Part shown: positions 18,833 through 32,215 of the stretch, one piece after another
Numbering within the stretch: the first letter of the stretch is position 1
How the letters are laid out: each line of letters opens with the position of its first letter
Origin: Procambarus clarkii
Lineage: Eukaryota > Arthropoda > Malacostraca > Decapoda > Cambaridae
Assembly (NCBI RefSeq): GCF_040958095.1
Contig: NC_091217.1
Span: 13,276,749-13,340,748 of the forward strand
Length of the DNA: 64,000 nt
Direction: 5' to 3'
Notes under the pieces: generated by a model
Told to the model about the DNA's origin: nothing
Database searches by the model: none
Seen by the model: only the letters and a program-made list of their open reading frames with translations
Translations under genes and position numbers: made by a program

Positions 18833-21800
18833 AGTGTGTAGGAGGGCCCAGGACAATACCAACACAATGTGAGGGTGTAGGAGGGCCCAGGACAATATCA
18901 ACACAATGTGAGGGTGTAGGAGGGCCCAGGACAATATCAACACAATGTGAGGGTGTAGGAGGGCCCAGGACAATATCAACACAATGTGAGGGTGTAGGAG
19001 GGCCCAGGACAATACCAACACAATGTGAGGGTGTAGGAGGGCCCAGGACAATATCAACACAATGTGAGGGTGTAGGAGGGCCCAGGACAATACCAACACA
19101 ATGTGAGGGTGTAGGAGGGCCCAGGACAATATCAACACAATGTGAGGGTGTAGGAGGGCCCAGGACAATATCAACACATTGTGAGTGTGTAGGAGGGCCC
19201 AGGACAATATCAACACAATGTGAGGGTGTAGGAGGGCCCAGGACAATATCAACACATTGTGAGTGTCTAGGAGGGCCCAGGACAATACCAACACAATGTG
19301 AGGGTGTAGGAGGGCCCAGGACAATATCAACACAATGTGAGGGTGTAGGAGGGCCCAGGACAATATCAACACAATGTGAGGGTGTAGGAGGGCCCAGGAC
19401 AATATCAACACATTGTGAGTGTGTAGGAGGGCCCAGGACAATACCAACACAATGTGAGGGTGTAGGAGGGCCCAGGACAATACCAACACAATGTGAGGGT
19501 GTAGGAGGGCCCAGGACAATATCAACACAATGTGAGGGTGTAGGAGGGCCCAGGACAATATCAACACAATGTGAGGGTGTAGGAGGGCCCAGGACAATAT
19601 CAACACAATGTGAGTGTGCAGAAGGGCCCAGGACAATATCAACACATGGTGAGTGTGTAGGAGGGCCCAGGACAATATCAACACAATGTGAGGGTGTAGG
19701 AGGGCCCAGGACAATATAAACACAATGTGACCATTGTGAGGGTGCAGGAGGGCCCAGGACAATATGAACACATTGTGAGTGTGTAGGAGGGCCCAGGACA
19801 ATATCAACACATTGTGAGGGTGTAGGAGGGCCCAGGACAATATCAACACAGTGTGACCATTGTGAGTGTGCAGGAGGGCCCAGGACAATATCAACACAGT
19901 GTGACCATTGTGAGTGTGCAGGAGGGCCCAGGACAATATCAACACATTGTGAGGGTGTAGGAGGGCCCAGGACAATATCAACACAGTGTGACCATTGTGA
20001 GGGTGCAGGAGGGCCCAGGACAATATCAACACATTGTGAGTGTGTAGGAGGGCCCAGGACAATACCAACACAATGTGAGGGTGTAGGAGGGCCCAGGACA
20101 ATACCAACACAATGTGAGGGTGTAGGAGGGCCCAGGACAATATCAACACAATGTGAGGGTGTAGGAGGGCCCAGGACAATATCAACACATTGTGAGTGTG
20201 TAGGAGGGCCCAGGACAATATCAACACAATGTGAGGGTGTAGGAGGGCCCAGGACAATATCAACACATTGTGAGCGTGTAGGAGGGCCCAGGACAATATC
20301 AACACAATGTGAGGGTGTAGGAGGGCCCAGGACAATATCAACACATTGTGAGTGTGTAGGAGGGCCCAGGACAATATCAACACAATGTGAGGGTGTAGGA
20401 GGGCCCAGGACAATATCAACACATTGTGAGTGTGTAGGAGGGCCCAGGACAATATCAACACAATGTGAGGGTGTAGGAGGGCCCAGGCCAATATCAACAC
20501 AATGTGAGGGTGTAGGAGGGCCCAGGACAATATCAACACAATGTGAGGGTGTAGGAGGGCCCAGGACAATATCAACACAATGTGAGTGTGCAGGAGGGCC
20601 CAGGACAATATCAACACATGGTGAGTGTGTAGGAGGGCCCAGGACAATATCAACACAATGTGAGGGTGTAGGAGGGCCCAGGACAATATCAACACAATGT
20701 GACCATTGTGAGGGTGCAGGAGGGCCCAGGACAATATGAACACATTGTGAGTGTGTAGGAGGGCCCAGGACAATATCAACACATTGTGAGGGTGTAGGAG
20801 GGCCCAGGACAATATCAACACAGTGTGACCATTGTGAGTGTGCAGGAGGGCCCAGGACAATATCAACACAGTGTGACCATTGTGAGTGTGCAGGAGGGCC
20901 CAGGACAATATCAACACATTGTGAGGGTGTAGGAGGGCCCAGGACAATATCAACACAGTGTGACCATTGTGAGGGTGCAGGAGGGCCCAGGACAATATCA
21001 ACACAATGTGAGGGTGTAGGAGGGCCCAGGACAATATCAACACATTGTGAGTGTGTAGGAGGGCCCAGGACAATATCAACACAATGTGAGGGTGTAGGAG
21101 GGCCCAGGACAATATCAACACATTGTGAGTGTGTAGGAGGGCCCAGGACAATACCAACACAATGTGAGGGTGTAGGAGGGCCCAGGACAATATCAACACA
21201 TTGTGAGTGTGTAGGAGGGCCCAGGACAATACCAACACAATGTGAGGGTGTAGGAGGGCCCAGGACAATATCAACACAATGTGAGGGTGTAGGAGGGCCC
21301 AGGACAATATCAACACAATGTGAGGGTGTAGGAGGGCCCAGGACAATATCAACACATTGTGAGTGTGTAGGAGGGCCCAGGACAATACCAACACAATGTG
21401 AGGGTGTAGGAGGGCCCAGGACAATACCAACACAATGTGAGGGTGTAGGAGGGCCCAGGACAATACCAACACAATGTGAGGGTGTAGGAGGGCCCAGGAC
21501 AATACCAACACAATGTGAGGGTGTAGGAGGGCCCAGGACAATATCAACACAATGTGAGGGTGTAGGAGGGCCCAGGACAATATCAACACATTGTGAGTGT
21601 GTAGGAGGGCCCAGGACAATATCAACACAATGTGAGGGTGTAGGAGGGCCCAGGACAATATCAACACATTGTGAGTGTGTAGGAGGGCCCAGGACAATAC
21701 CAACACAATGTGAGGGTGTAGGAGGGCCCAGGACAATATCAACACAATGTGAGGGTGTAGGAGGGCCCAGGACAATATCAACACAATGTGAGGGTGTAGG

Positions 21801-24800
21801 AGGGCCCAGGACAATATCAACACATTGTGAGTGTGTAGGAGGGCCCAGGACAATACCAACACAATGTGAGGGTGTAGGAGGGCCCAGGACAATATCAACA
21901 CAATGTGAGGGTGTAGGAGGGCCCAGGACAATATCAACACAATGTGAGGGTGTAGGAGGGCCCAGGACAATATCAACACATTGTGAGTGTGTAGGAGGGC
22001 CCAGGACAATATCAACACAATGTGAGGGTGTAGGAGGGCCCAGGACAATATCAACACAATGTGAGGGTGTAGGAGGGCCCAGGACAATATCAACACATTG
22101 TGAGTGTGTAGGAGGGCCCAGGACAATACCAACACAATGTGAGGGTGTAGGAGGGCCCAGGACAATATCAACACAATGTGAGGGTGTAGGAGGGCCCAGG
22201 ACAATATCAACACAATGTGACCATTGTGAGGGTGCAGGAGGGCCCAGGACAATATGAACACATTGTGAGTGTGTAGGAGGGCCCAGGACAATATCAACAC
22301 ATTGTGAGGGTGTAGGAGGGCCCAGGACAATATCAACACAGTGTGACCATTGTGAGTGTGCAGGAGGGCCCAGGACAATATCAACACAGTGTGACCATTG
22401 TGAGTGTGCAGGAGGGCCCAGGACAATATCAACACATTGTGAGGGTGTAGGAGGGCCCAGGACAATATCAACACAGTGTGACCATTGTGAGGGTGCAGGA
22501 GGGCCCAGGACAATATCAACACAATGTGAGGGTGTAGGAGGGCCCAGGACAATATCAACACATTGTGAGTGTGTAGGAAGGGCCCAGGACAATATCAACA
22601 CAATGTGAGGGTGTAGGAGGGCCCAGGACAATACCAACACAATGTGAGGGTGTAGGAGGGCCCAGGACAATACCAACACAATGTGAGGGTGTAGGAGGGC
22701 CCAGGACAATATCAACACAATGTGAGGGTGTAGGAGGGCCCAGGACAATATCAACACATTGTGAGTGTGTAGGAGGGCCCAGGACAATATCAACACAATG
22801 TGAGGGTGTAGGAGGGCCCAGGACAATATCAACACATTGTGAGTGTGTAGGAGGGCCCAGGACAATACCAACACAATGTGAGGGTGTAGGAGGGCCCAGG
22901 ACAATATCAACACAATGTGAGGGTGTAGGAGGGCCCAGGACAATATCAACACAATGTGAGGGTGTAGGAGGGCCCAGGACAATATCAACACATTGTGAGT
23001 GTGTAGGAGGGCCCAGGACAATACCAACACAATGTGAGGGTGTAGGAGGGCCCAGGACAATACCAACACAATGTGAGGGTGTAGGAGGGCCCAGGACAAT
23101 ACCAACACAATGTGAGGGTGTAGGAGGGCCCAGGACAATACCAACACAATGTGAGGGTGTAGGAGGGCCCAGGACAATATCAACACAATGTGAGGGTGTA
23201 GGAGGGCCCAGGACAATATCAACACATTGTGAGTGTGTAGGAGGGCCCAGGACAATATCAACACAATGTGAGGGTGTAGGAGGGCCCAGGACAATATCAA
23301 CACATTGTGAGTGTGTAGGAGGGCCCAGGACAATACCAACACAATGTGAGGGTGTAGGAGGGCCCAGGACAATATCAACACAATGTGAGGGTGTAGGAGG
23401 GCCCAGGACAATATCAACACAATGTGAGGGTGTAGGAGGGCCCAGGACAATATCAACACATTGTGAGTGTGTAGGAGGGCCCAGGACAATACCAACACAA
23501 TGTGAGGGTGTAGGAGGGCCCAGGACAATATCAACACAATGTGAGGGTGTAGGAGGGCCCAGGACAATATCAACACAATGTGAGGGTGTAGGAGGGCCCA
23601 GGACAATATCAACACATTGTGAGTGTGTAGGAGGGCCCAGGACAATATCAACACAATGTGAGGGTGTAGGAGGGCCCAGGACAATATCAACACAATGTGA
23701 GGGTGTAGGAGGGCCCAGGACAATATCAACACATTGTGAGTGTGTAGGAGGGCCCAGGACAATACCAACACAATGTGAGGGTGTAGGAGGGCCCAGGACA
23801 ATATCAACACAATGTGAGGGTGTAGGAGGGCCCAGGACAATATCAACACAATGTGACCATTGTGAGGGTGCAGGAGGGCCCAGGACAATATGAACACATT
23901 GTGAGTGTGTAGGAGGGCCCAGGACAATATCAACACATTGTGAGGGTGTAGGAGGGCCCAGGACAATATCAACACAGTGTGACCATTGTGAGTGTGCAGG
24001 AGGGCCCAGGACAATATCAACACAGTGTGACCATTGTGAGTGTGCAGGAGGGCCCAGGACAATATCAACACATTGTGAGGGTGTAGGAGGGCCCAGGACA
24101 ATATCAACACAGTGTGACCATTGTGAGGGTGCAGGAGGGCCCAGGACAATATCAACACAATGTGAGGGTGTAGGAGGGCCCAGGACAATATCAACACATT
24201 GTGAGTGTGTAGGAAGGCCCAGGACAATATCAACACAATGTGAGGGTGTAGGAGGGCCCAGGACAATACCAACACAATGTGAGGGTGTAGGAGGGCCCAG
24301 GACAATACCAACACAATGTGAGGGTGTAGGAGGGCCCAGGACAATATCAACACAATGTGAGGGTGTAGGAGGGCCCAGGACAATATCAACACATTGTGAG
24401 TGTGTAGGAGGGCCCAGGACAATATCAACACAATGTGAGGGTGTAGGAGGGCCCAGGACAATATCAACACATTGTGAGTGTGTAGGAGGGCCCAGGACAA
24501 TACCAACACAATGTGAGGGTGTAGGAGGGCCCAGGACAATATCAACACAATGTGAGGGTGTAGGAGGGCCCAGGACAATATCAACACAATGTGAGGGTGT
24601 AGGAGGGCCCAGGACAATATCAACACATTGTGAGTGTGTAGGAGGGCCCAGGACAATACCAACACAATGTGAGGGTGTAGGAGGGCCCAGGACAATACCA
24701 ACACAATGTGAGGGTGTAGGAGGGCCCAGGACAATACCAACACAATGTGAGGGTGTAGGAGGGCCCAGGACAATACCAACACAATGTGAGGGTGTAGGAG

Positions 24801-27800
24801 GGCCCAGGACAATATCAACACAATGTGAGGGTGTAGGAGGGCCCAGGACAATATCAACACATTGTGAGTGTGTAGGAGGGCCCAGGACAATATCAACACA
24901 ATGTGAGGGTGTAGGAGGGCCCAGGACAATATCAACACATTGTGAGTGTGTAGGAGGGCCCAGGACAATACCAACACAATGTGAGGGTGTAGGAGGGCCC
25001 AGGACAATATCAACACAATGTGAGGGTGTAGGAGGGCCCAGGACAATATCAACACAATGTGAGGGTGTAGGAGGGCCCAGGACAATATCAACACATTGTG
25101 AGTGTGTAGGAGGGCCCAGGACAATACCAACACAATGTGAGGGTGTAGGAGGGCCCAGGACAATATCAACACAATGTGAGGGTGTAGGAGGGCCCAGGAC
25201 AATATCAACACAATGTGAGGGTGTAGGAGGGCCCAGGACAATATCAACACATTGTGAGTGTGTAGGAGGGCCCAGGACAATATCAACACAATGTGAGGGT
25301 GTAGGAGGGCCCAGGACAATATCAACACAATGTGAGGGTGTAGGAGGGCCCAGGACAATATCAACACATTGTGAGTGTGTAGGAGGGCCCAGGACAAAAC
25401 CAACACAATGTGAGGGTGTAGGAGGGCCCAGGACAATATCAACACAATGTGAGGGTGTAGGAGGGCCCAGGACAATATCAACACAATGTGAGGGTGTAGG
25501 AGGGCCCAGGACAATATCAACACATTGTGAGTGTGTAGGAGGGCCCAGGACAATATCAACACAATGTGAGGGTGTAGGAGGGCCCAGGACAATATCAACA
25601 CATTGTGAGCGTGTAGGAGGGCCCAGGACAATATCAACACAATGTGAGGGTGTAGGAGGGCCCAGGACAATATCAACACATTGTGAGTGTGTAGGAGGGC
25701 CCAGGACAATATCAACACAATGTGAGGGTGTAGGAGGGCCCAGGACAATATCAACACATTGTGAGTGTGTAGGAGGGCCCAGGACAATATCAACACAATG
25801 TGAGGGTGTAGGAGGGCCCAGGACAATATCAACACAATGTGAGGGTGTAGGAGGGCCCAGGACAATATCAACACAATGTGAGGGTGTAGGAGGGCCCAGG
25901 ACAATATCAACACAATGTGAGTGTGCAGGAGGGCCCAGGACAATATCAACACATGGTGAGTGTGTAGGAGGGCCCAGGACAATATCAACACAATGTGAGG
26001 GTGTAGGAGGGCCCAGGACAATATCAACACAATGTGACCATTGTGAGGGTGCAGGAGGGCCCAGGACAATATCAACACATTGTGAGTGTGTAGGAGGGCC
26101 CAGGACAATATCAACACAATGTGAGGGTGTAGGAGGGCCCAGGACAATATCAACACAGTGTGACCATTGTGAGTGTGCAGGAGGGCCCAGGACAATATCA
26201 ACACATTGTGAGGGTGTAGGAGGGCCCAGGACAATATCAACACAGTGTGACCATTGTGAGTGTGCAGGAGGGCCCAGGACAATATCAACACAGTGTGACC
26301 ATTGTGAGTGTGCAGGAGGGCCCAGGACAATATCAACACATTGTGAGGGTGTAGGAGGGCCCAGGACAATATCAACACAGTGTGACCATTGTGAGGGTGC
26401 AGGAGGGCCCAGGACAATATCAACACAATGTGACCATTGTGAGGGTGCAGGAGGACCCAGGACAATATCAACACAATGTGACCATTGTGAGTGTGCAGGA
26501 GGGCCCAGGAAAATATCAACACAGTGTGACCATTGTGAGTGTGCAGGAGGGCCCAGGACAATATCAACACATTGTGAGGGTGTAGGAGGGCCCAGGACAA
26601 TATCAACACAGTGTGACCATTGTGAGGGTGCAGGAGGGCCCAGGACAATATCAACACAATGTGACCATTGTGAGGGTGCAGGAGGACCCAGGACAATATC
26701 AACACAGTGTAACCATTGTGAGGGTGCAGGAGGACCCAGGACAATATCAACAGGACAATATCAACACAGTGTGACCATTGTGAGGGTGCAGGAGGGCCCA
26801 GGACAATATCAACACAATGTGACCATTGTGAGGGTGCAGGAGGGCCCAGGACAATATCAACACAATGTGATCATTGTGAGGGTGCAGGAGGGCCCAGGAC
26901 AATATCAACACAGTGTGACCATTGTGAGTGTGCAGGAGGGCCCAGGACAATATCAACACAATGTGACCATTGTGAGGGTGCAGGACAATATCAACACAAT
27001 GTGACCATTGTGAGTGTGCAGGAGGGCCCAGGACAATATCAACACAGTGTGACCATTGTGAGGGTGCAGGAGGACCCAGGACAATATCAACACAATGTGA
27101 CCATTGTGAGGGTGCAGGAGGGCCCAGGACAATATCAACACAATGTGACCATTGTGAGGGTGCAGGACAATATCAACACAATGTGACCATTGTGAGGGTG
27201 CAGGAGGACCCAGGACAATATCAACACAGTGTGACCATTGTGAGGGTGCAGGAGGGCCCAGGACAATATCAACACAATGTGACCATTGTGAGGGTGCAGG
27301 AGGACCCAGGACAATATCAACACAATGTGACCATTGTGAGTGTGCAGGAGGGCCCAGGACAATATCAACACAGTGTGACCATTGTGAGGGTGCAGGAGGG
27401 TCCAGGACAATATCAACACAATGTGACCATTGTGAGGGTGCAGGAGGGCCCAGGACAATATCAACACAATGTGACCATTGTGAGTGTGCAGGAGGGCCCA
27501 GGACAATATCAACACAGTGTGACCATTGTGAGGGTGCAGGAGGACCCAGGACAATATCAACAGGACAATATCAACACAGTGTGACCATTGTGAGGGTGTA
27601 GGAGGGCCCAGGACAATATCAACACAGTGTGGCCATTGTGAGGGTGCAGGAGGACCCAGGACAATATCAACACAGTGTGACCATTGTGAGGGTGCAGGAG
27701 GGCCCAGGACAATATCAACACAGTGTGACCATTGTGAGGGTGCAGGAGGACCCAGGACAATATCAACAGGACAATATCAACAGGACAATATCAACACAGT

Positions 27801-30034
27801 GTGACCATTGTGAGGGTGCAGGAGGACCCAGGACAATATCAACACAGTGTGACCATTGTGAGGGTGCAGGAGGACCCAGGACAATATCAACACAGTGTGA
27901 CCATTGTGAGGGTGCAGGAGGACCCAGGACAATATCAAGACAGTGTGACCATTGTGAGGGTGCAGGAGGACCCAGGACAATATCAACAGGACAATATCAA
28001 CACAGTGTGACCATTGTGAGGGTGCAGGAGGGCCCAGGACAATATCAACAGGATAATATCAACACAGTGTGGCCATTGTGAGGGTGCAGGAGGACCCAGG
28101 ACAATATCAACAGGACAATATCAACACAGTGTGACCATTGTGAGGGTGCAGGAGGACCCAGGACAATATCAACACAGTGTGACCATTGTGAGTGTGCATG
28201 AGGGCCCAGGACAATATCAACACAATGTGACCATTGTGAGTGTGCAGGAGGACCCAGGACAATATCAACACAATGTGACCATTGTGAGTGTGCAGGAGGG
28301 CCCAGGACAATATCAACACAATGTGACCATTGTGAGTGTGCAGGAGGGCCCAGGACAATATCAACACAGTGTGACCATTGTGAGGGTGCAGGAGGACCCA
28401 GGACAATATCAACACAATGTGACCATTGTGAGGGTGCAGGAGGGCCCAGGACAATATCAACACAATGTGACCATTGTGAGGGTGCAGGACAATATCAACA
28501 CAATGTGACCATTGTGAGGGTGCAGGAGGACCCAGGACAATATCAACACAGTGTGACCATTGTGAGGGTGCAGGAGGGCCCAGGACAATATCAACACAAT
28601 GTGACCATTGTGAGGGTGCAGGAGGACCCAGGACAATATCAACACAATGTGACCATTGTGAGTGTGCAGGAGGGCCCAGGACAATATCAACACAGTGTGA
28701 CCATTGTGAGGGTGCAGGAGGGTCCAGGACAATATCAACACAATGTGACCATTGTGAGGGTGCAGGAGGGCCCAGGACAATATCAACACAATGTGACCAT
28801 TGTGAGTGTGCAGGAGGGCCCAGGACAATATCAACACAGTGTGACCATTGTGAGGGTGCAGGAGGACCCAGGACAATATCAACAGGACAATATCAACACA
28901 GTGTGACCATTGTGAGGGTGTAGGAGGGCCCAGGACAATATCAACACAGTGTGGCCATTGTGAGGGTGCAGGAGGACCCAGGACAATATCAACACAGTGT
29001 GACCATTGTGAGGGTGCAGGAGGGCCCAGGACAATATCAACACAGTGTGACCATTGTGAGGGTGCAGGAGGACCCAGGACAATATCAACAGGACAATATC
29101 AACAGGACAATATCAACACAGTGTGACCATTGTGAGGGTGCAGGAGGACCCAGGACAATATCAACACAGTGTGACCATTGTGAGGGTGCAGGAGGACCCA
29201 GGACAATATCAACACAGTGTGACCATTGTGAGGGTGCAGGAGGACCCAGGACAATATCAAGACAGTGTGACCATTGTGAGGGTGCAGGAGGACCCAGGAC
29301 AATATCAACACAGTGTGACCATTGTGAGGGTGCAGGAGGACCCAGGACAATATCAACAGGACAATATCAACACAGTGTGACCATTGTGAGGGTGCAGGAG
29401 GGCCCAGGACAATATCAACAGGATAATATCAACACAGTGTGGCCATTGTGAGGGTGCAGGAGGACCCAGGACAATATCAACAGGACAATATCAACACAGT
29501 GTGACCATTGTGAGGGTGCAGGAGGACCCAGGACAATATCAACACAGTGTGACCATTGTGAGTGTGCATGAGGGCCCAGGACAATATCAACACAATGTGA
29601 CCATTGTGAGTGTGCAGGAGGACCCAGGACAATATCAACACAATGTGACCATTGTGAGTGTGCAGGAGGGCCCAGGACAATATCAACACAATGTGACCAT
29701 TGTGAGTGTGCAGGAGGGCCCAGGACAATATCAACACAATGTGACCATTGTGAGTGTGCAGGAGGGCCCAGGACAATATCAACACAATGTGACCATTGTG
29801 AGTGTGCATGAGGGCCCAGGACAATATCAACACAATGTGACCATTGTGAGTGTGCAGGAGGACCCAGGACAATATCAATACAATGTGACCATTGTGAGTG
29901 TGCAGGAGGACCCAGGACAATATCAACACAATGTGACCATTGTGAGTGTGCAGGAGGGCCCAGGACAATATCAACACAATGTGACCATTGTGAGGGTGCA
30001 GGAGGGCCCAGGACAATATCAACACAATGTGAGG
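18833..30034. repeat. 11.2-kb array of 39-bp and 48-bp units
   Basis: The basic unit is GTGTAGGAGGGCCCAGGACA + ATATCAACACAATGTGAGG (39 bp). A 48-bp form has nine extra bases (ACCATTGTG) after AATGTG. The 39-bp form dominates to about 26 kb, with short blocks of 48-bp units. From about 26.15 kb nearly all units are 48 bp, with truncated pieces such as AACAGGACAATATC. Larger blocks are duplicated: period about 1,635 bp (markers at 21384, 23020, 24655), 972 bp (19645 and 20617), 1,322 bp (27183 and 28505), and a 5,335-bp offset (20272 and 25607). Both units are multiples of three without stops on the minus strand, giving a 2,673-codon open frame that I do not regard as a gene. Confidence 0.97.
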
Positions 30035-30772
30035 GTTGCAAGCTGATATACCACGGTCCTTGTCTTGAGTACTCGGTCGTCTTACGTGACGTTTACAACA
30101 AGGAAATAGCAGTCAAAGGCTTCTTTCACTTTTACTGCAGTAAATGCAATGACAAACTCGGTGAACTTAGGAGTAGCATGGAGAATAATGATGACAAAAT
30201 TGATGAGAATAATGATGGAACTATAGATGGAACCGTAGAGGAAATAACTAATCAGAATAAAGACGAACTAATAAAGTAACTGGAGGAGGGCCACAAGGCA
30301 ATCAAAGAGCCCCCAGGAAGAATAGAAGTTACTGATGAAACTTAATGGACTTTAAGCAATCAGAAGGAAATACTGGTATAGGCATGCTCCCTGTAGCCAA
30401 CCAGGAGAACCCGGAGGGTAATGAGACACTCGTGGGGGAGCTCAGTAAATGCACGGGACTTCAGGATTGGGATGCAGGTGCTCAGGAGAGGGATGCAGAA
30501 GCCATGGATAGGCGAAGACGAAAAAAATAACCTTATTATAAGAAACCTTGCAAGAGAAGAGGACAAGAATGACCAGGAAGTTATTGGGACAATGACAGAG
30601 AAGATGGTAGGCAAGGAGGAGGATCTAGATGTATCCAATGTTGGGAGGTTAGGAAGGTGTGGAGCAAACCTGGCACGCAGAACCATTGACAATTTTGAAC
30701 AGAGGAGGAGGAGAATACCCGACCCCTCACAACATTCAAGAGAGAACTTCATAAACACCTTCAAAGATATCT
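30035..30772 (+). pseudogene. LINE ORF1 remnant: PHD-like finger and RRM-like region
   Basis: The plus strand starts directly at the end of the array. First, a PHD-like finger: GCKLIYHGPCLEYSV...FFHFYCSKCND (30036-30155), with Cys, His-x2-Cys and C-x2-C spacing of the ORF1 finger found in many LINEs. An acidic coiled stretch and a TAA at 30277-30279 follow. After a further stretch comes NLIIRNLAREEDKN...VSNVGRLGR (about 30530-30660), which resembles the RNA-binding fold of CR1/I-type ORF1 proteins. The frame ends FINTFKDI-stop at 30772-30774. Frame changes and stops break it. ORF1 proteins bind element RNA; this copy is dead. Confidence 0.6.
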
Positions 30773-30774
30773 GA

Positions 30775-30920
30775 TCAACCAGGCTGTGACTCGTATGTCA
30801 GGCTACGAGCAGCCACGTCCAACAGCCTGGTTGACCAATTCAGCAACGAGGAGGCCTGGTCGAGGACCGGACCGTGGGGATGATAAGCCGCGAAATCATC
30901 GCAAGGTAACCACAAGGGTG
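30775..30920 (+). repeat. Conserved post-ORF module (SINE-like)
   Basis: TGATCAACCAGGCTGTGACTC, CGAGCAGCCACGTCCAACAG and GAGGCCTGGTCGAGGACCGG follow ORF1 directly. Part of it (GGCCTGGTCGAGGACCGG) recurs at 31486-31503. I associate this block with decapod repeats; its nature (LINE inter-ORF or separate SINE) is not settled. Confidence 0.5.
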
Positions 30921-31229
30921 AGAGCAGCTTTAGTGTATATCTTGCCAGACCGCACAACGGTACAGCAAAAAAAAACCCGACAGAGTAGTAAGAGGCAAAC
31001 TACAGGAGTTAAGAAGCACAGACCGATACAAATATTCAAAGCTAAAGATCAGGAGAGGACGGGTGTTCATACTAATTAATGGAGGATAGGACGTAGTTCT
31101 TCCCTGAGCCAGGCAGAACTATCGTTATACATCTCTGACGACAAACAGGCTCAAAACCAAAGTGACATTGCATGGAATAATAATGTACAGCATACAGGAG
31201 CAATCTCCCCCCCCCCTCCCTTCCAGGAA

Positions 31230-32215
31230 CAATGTCAGTTGTTTAATTTGGTTCTACACAAATGCCAGGAACCAAGTAAATATATTTGACGCACGTACCC
31301 ATACATACGCTGAGGCTGTGAATCCCGACATCATTGACATCAATGAAACATGTGCATGAGAGGACATAACAGGAGGGTAACATAACGACATAACAGAAGA
31401 CATAACATATGCCCCTGTTACCTAGCAGTAAAATAGGTACCTGGGTGTTAGTCAGCTGTCACGGGCTGCTTCCTGGGGGTGGAGGCCTGGTCGAGGACCG
31501 GGCCGAGGGGACACTAAAAGCCCCGAAATCATCTCAAGATAACCTCAAGAAGGGTAATTCCATCTCCCAGGATACCATACATCATTCAGAAAGGACAGAA
31601 CAACAAGAGTACGCTCTATGTGAAAGAGGACATGAATACAACCACCAGTAAGGAAGTGAACACCATGGAGTCCTCAGAGTCTGTATGGTGCTACATGCTA
31701 GCTCAAGATGGTAACATACTGACAGTGGGGGAATAGACACAGCAGCATCAGAGGAAGTTACTGATCTACACAATGTGATTAACGCGGCATCACAAACCCA
31801 AACCCCTTATAATAGGGGAGTTTAAACGCGAGACCAAAGACTGGGTATATCTAACACCACAAGCAGAAGGTGAACAGCTTCTTGACCTGGTGCAGGACTC
31901 CTTTCTCACACAGCATGTGGCAGAGCCCACACGAGGTAACATCATGCTAGTTCTTGTGGTAACATCACAAGAGGGCATGATCGATCAAATTCAGGTGGGG
32001 GGGGGAAAGCTCTCCCTCTCGTGTGATCACCGTTTTATAAGATGGATTTCTATTATAGAAACCCACATAAAGGTCCACGACAATGAATTTCTAAATTACA
32101 ATCGAGGAGACCATCAAGGAATAAGAGAGGAACTGCAAAACACTGCAAAAGAAGGAGAAAGAAATGAGACAGGAAGTGCAAAACACCTCCTGGAGGGAGC
32201 ATGTATTTAAATATT
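31230..32215 (+). pseudogene. LINE ORF2 endonuclease remnant (split)
   Basis: Pieces of an apurinic-type endonuclease appear in order on the plus strand: FYTNARNQVN (31250), PDIIDINETCA (31325, the catalytic TETW-like motif, here NETC), GVTLYIKED-like at about 31600, WCYMLAQDGN (31680), KPLIIGEF (31795, normally GDFN, Asp to Glu), LLDLVQDSFLTQHV (31880) and CDHRFI (32025). A SINE tail is inserted at 31395-31550. Two catalytic positions are altered and frames are broken. With 30035-30772 this forms the 5' half of one LINE. Confidence 0.6.
31395..31550 (+). mobile_element. SINE tail block inside LINE remnant
   Basis: GCCCCTGTTACCTAGCAGTA, AGGTACCTGGGTGTTAGTC, GGGCTGCTTCCTGGGGGTGG match the family A 3' part. 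It is followed by GGCCTGGTCGAGGACCGGGC and a CCGAAATCATCTCAAG tail. Confidence 0.65.

Noticed and set aside
18729-26750. A 2,673-codon minus-strand open frame
   Set aside because: It is made only of 39/48-bp repeat units in a changing register (the repeat peptide changes from LILSWALLHPHIV to VDIVLGPPTPSHC after a one-base insertion). No start context, splice site or domain.
18833-30034. CRISPR-like array
   Set aside because: Units are contiguous, without unique spacers, and the genome is eukaryotic.
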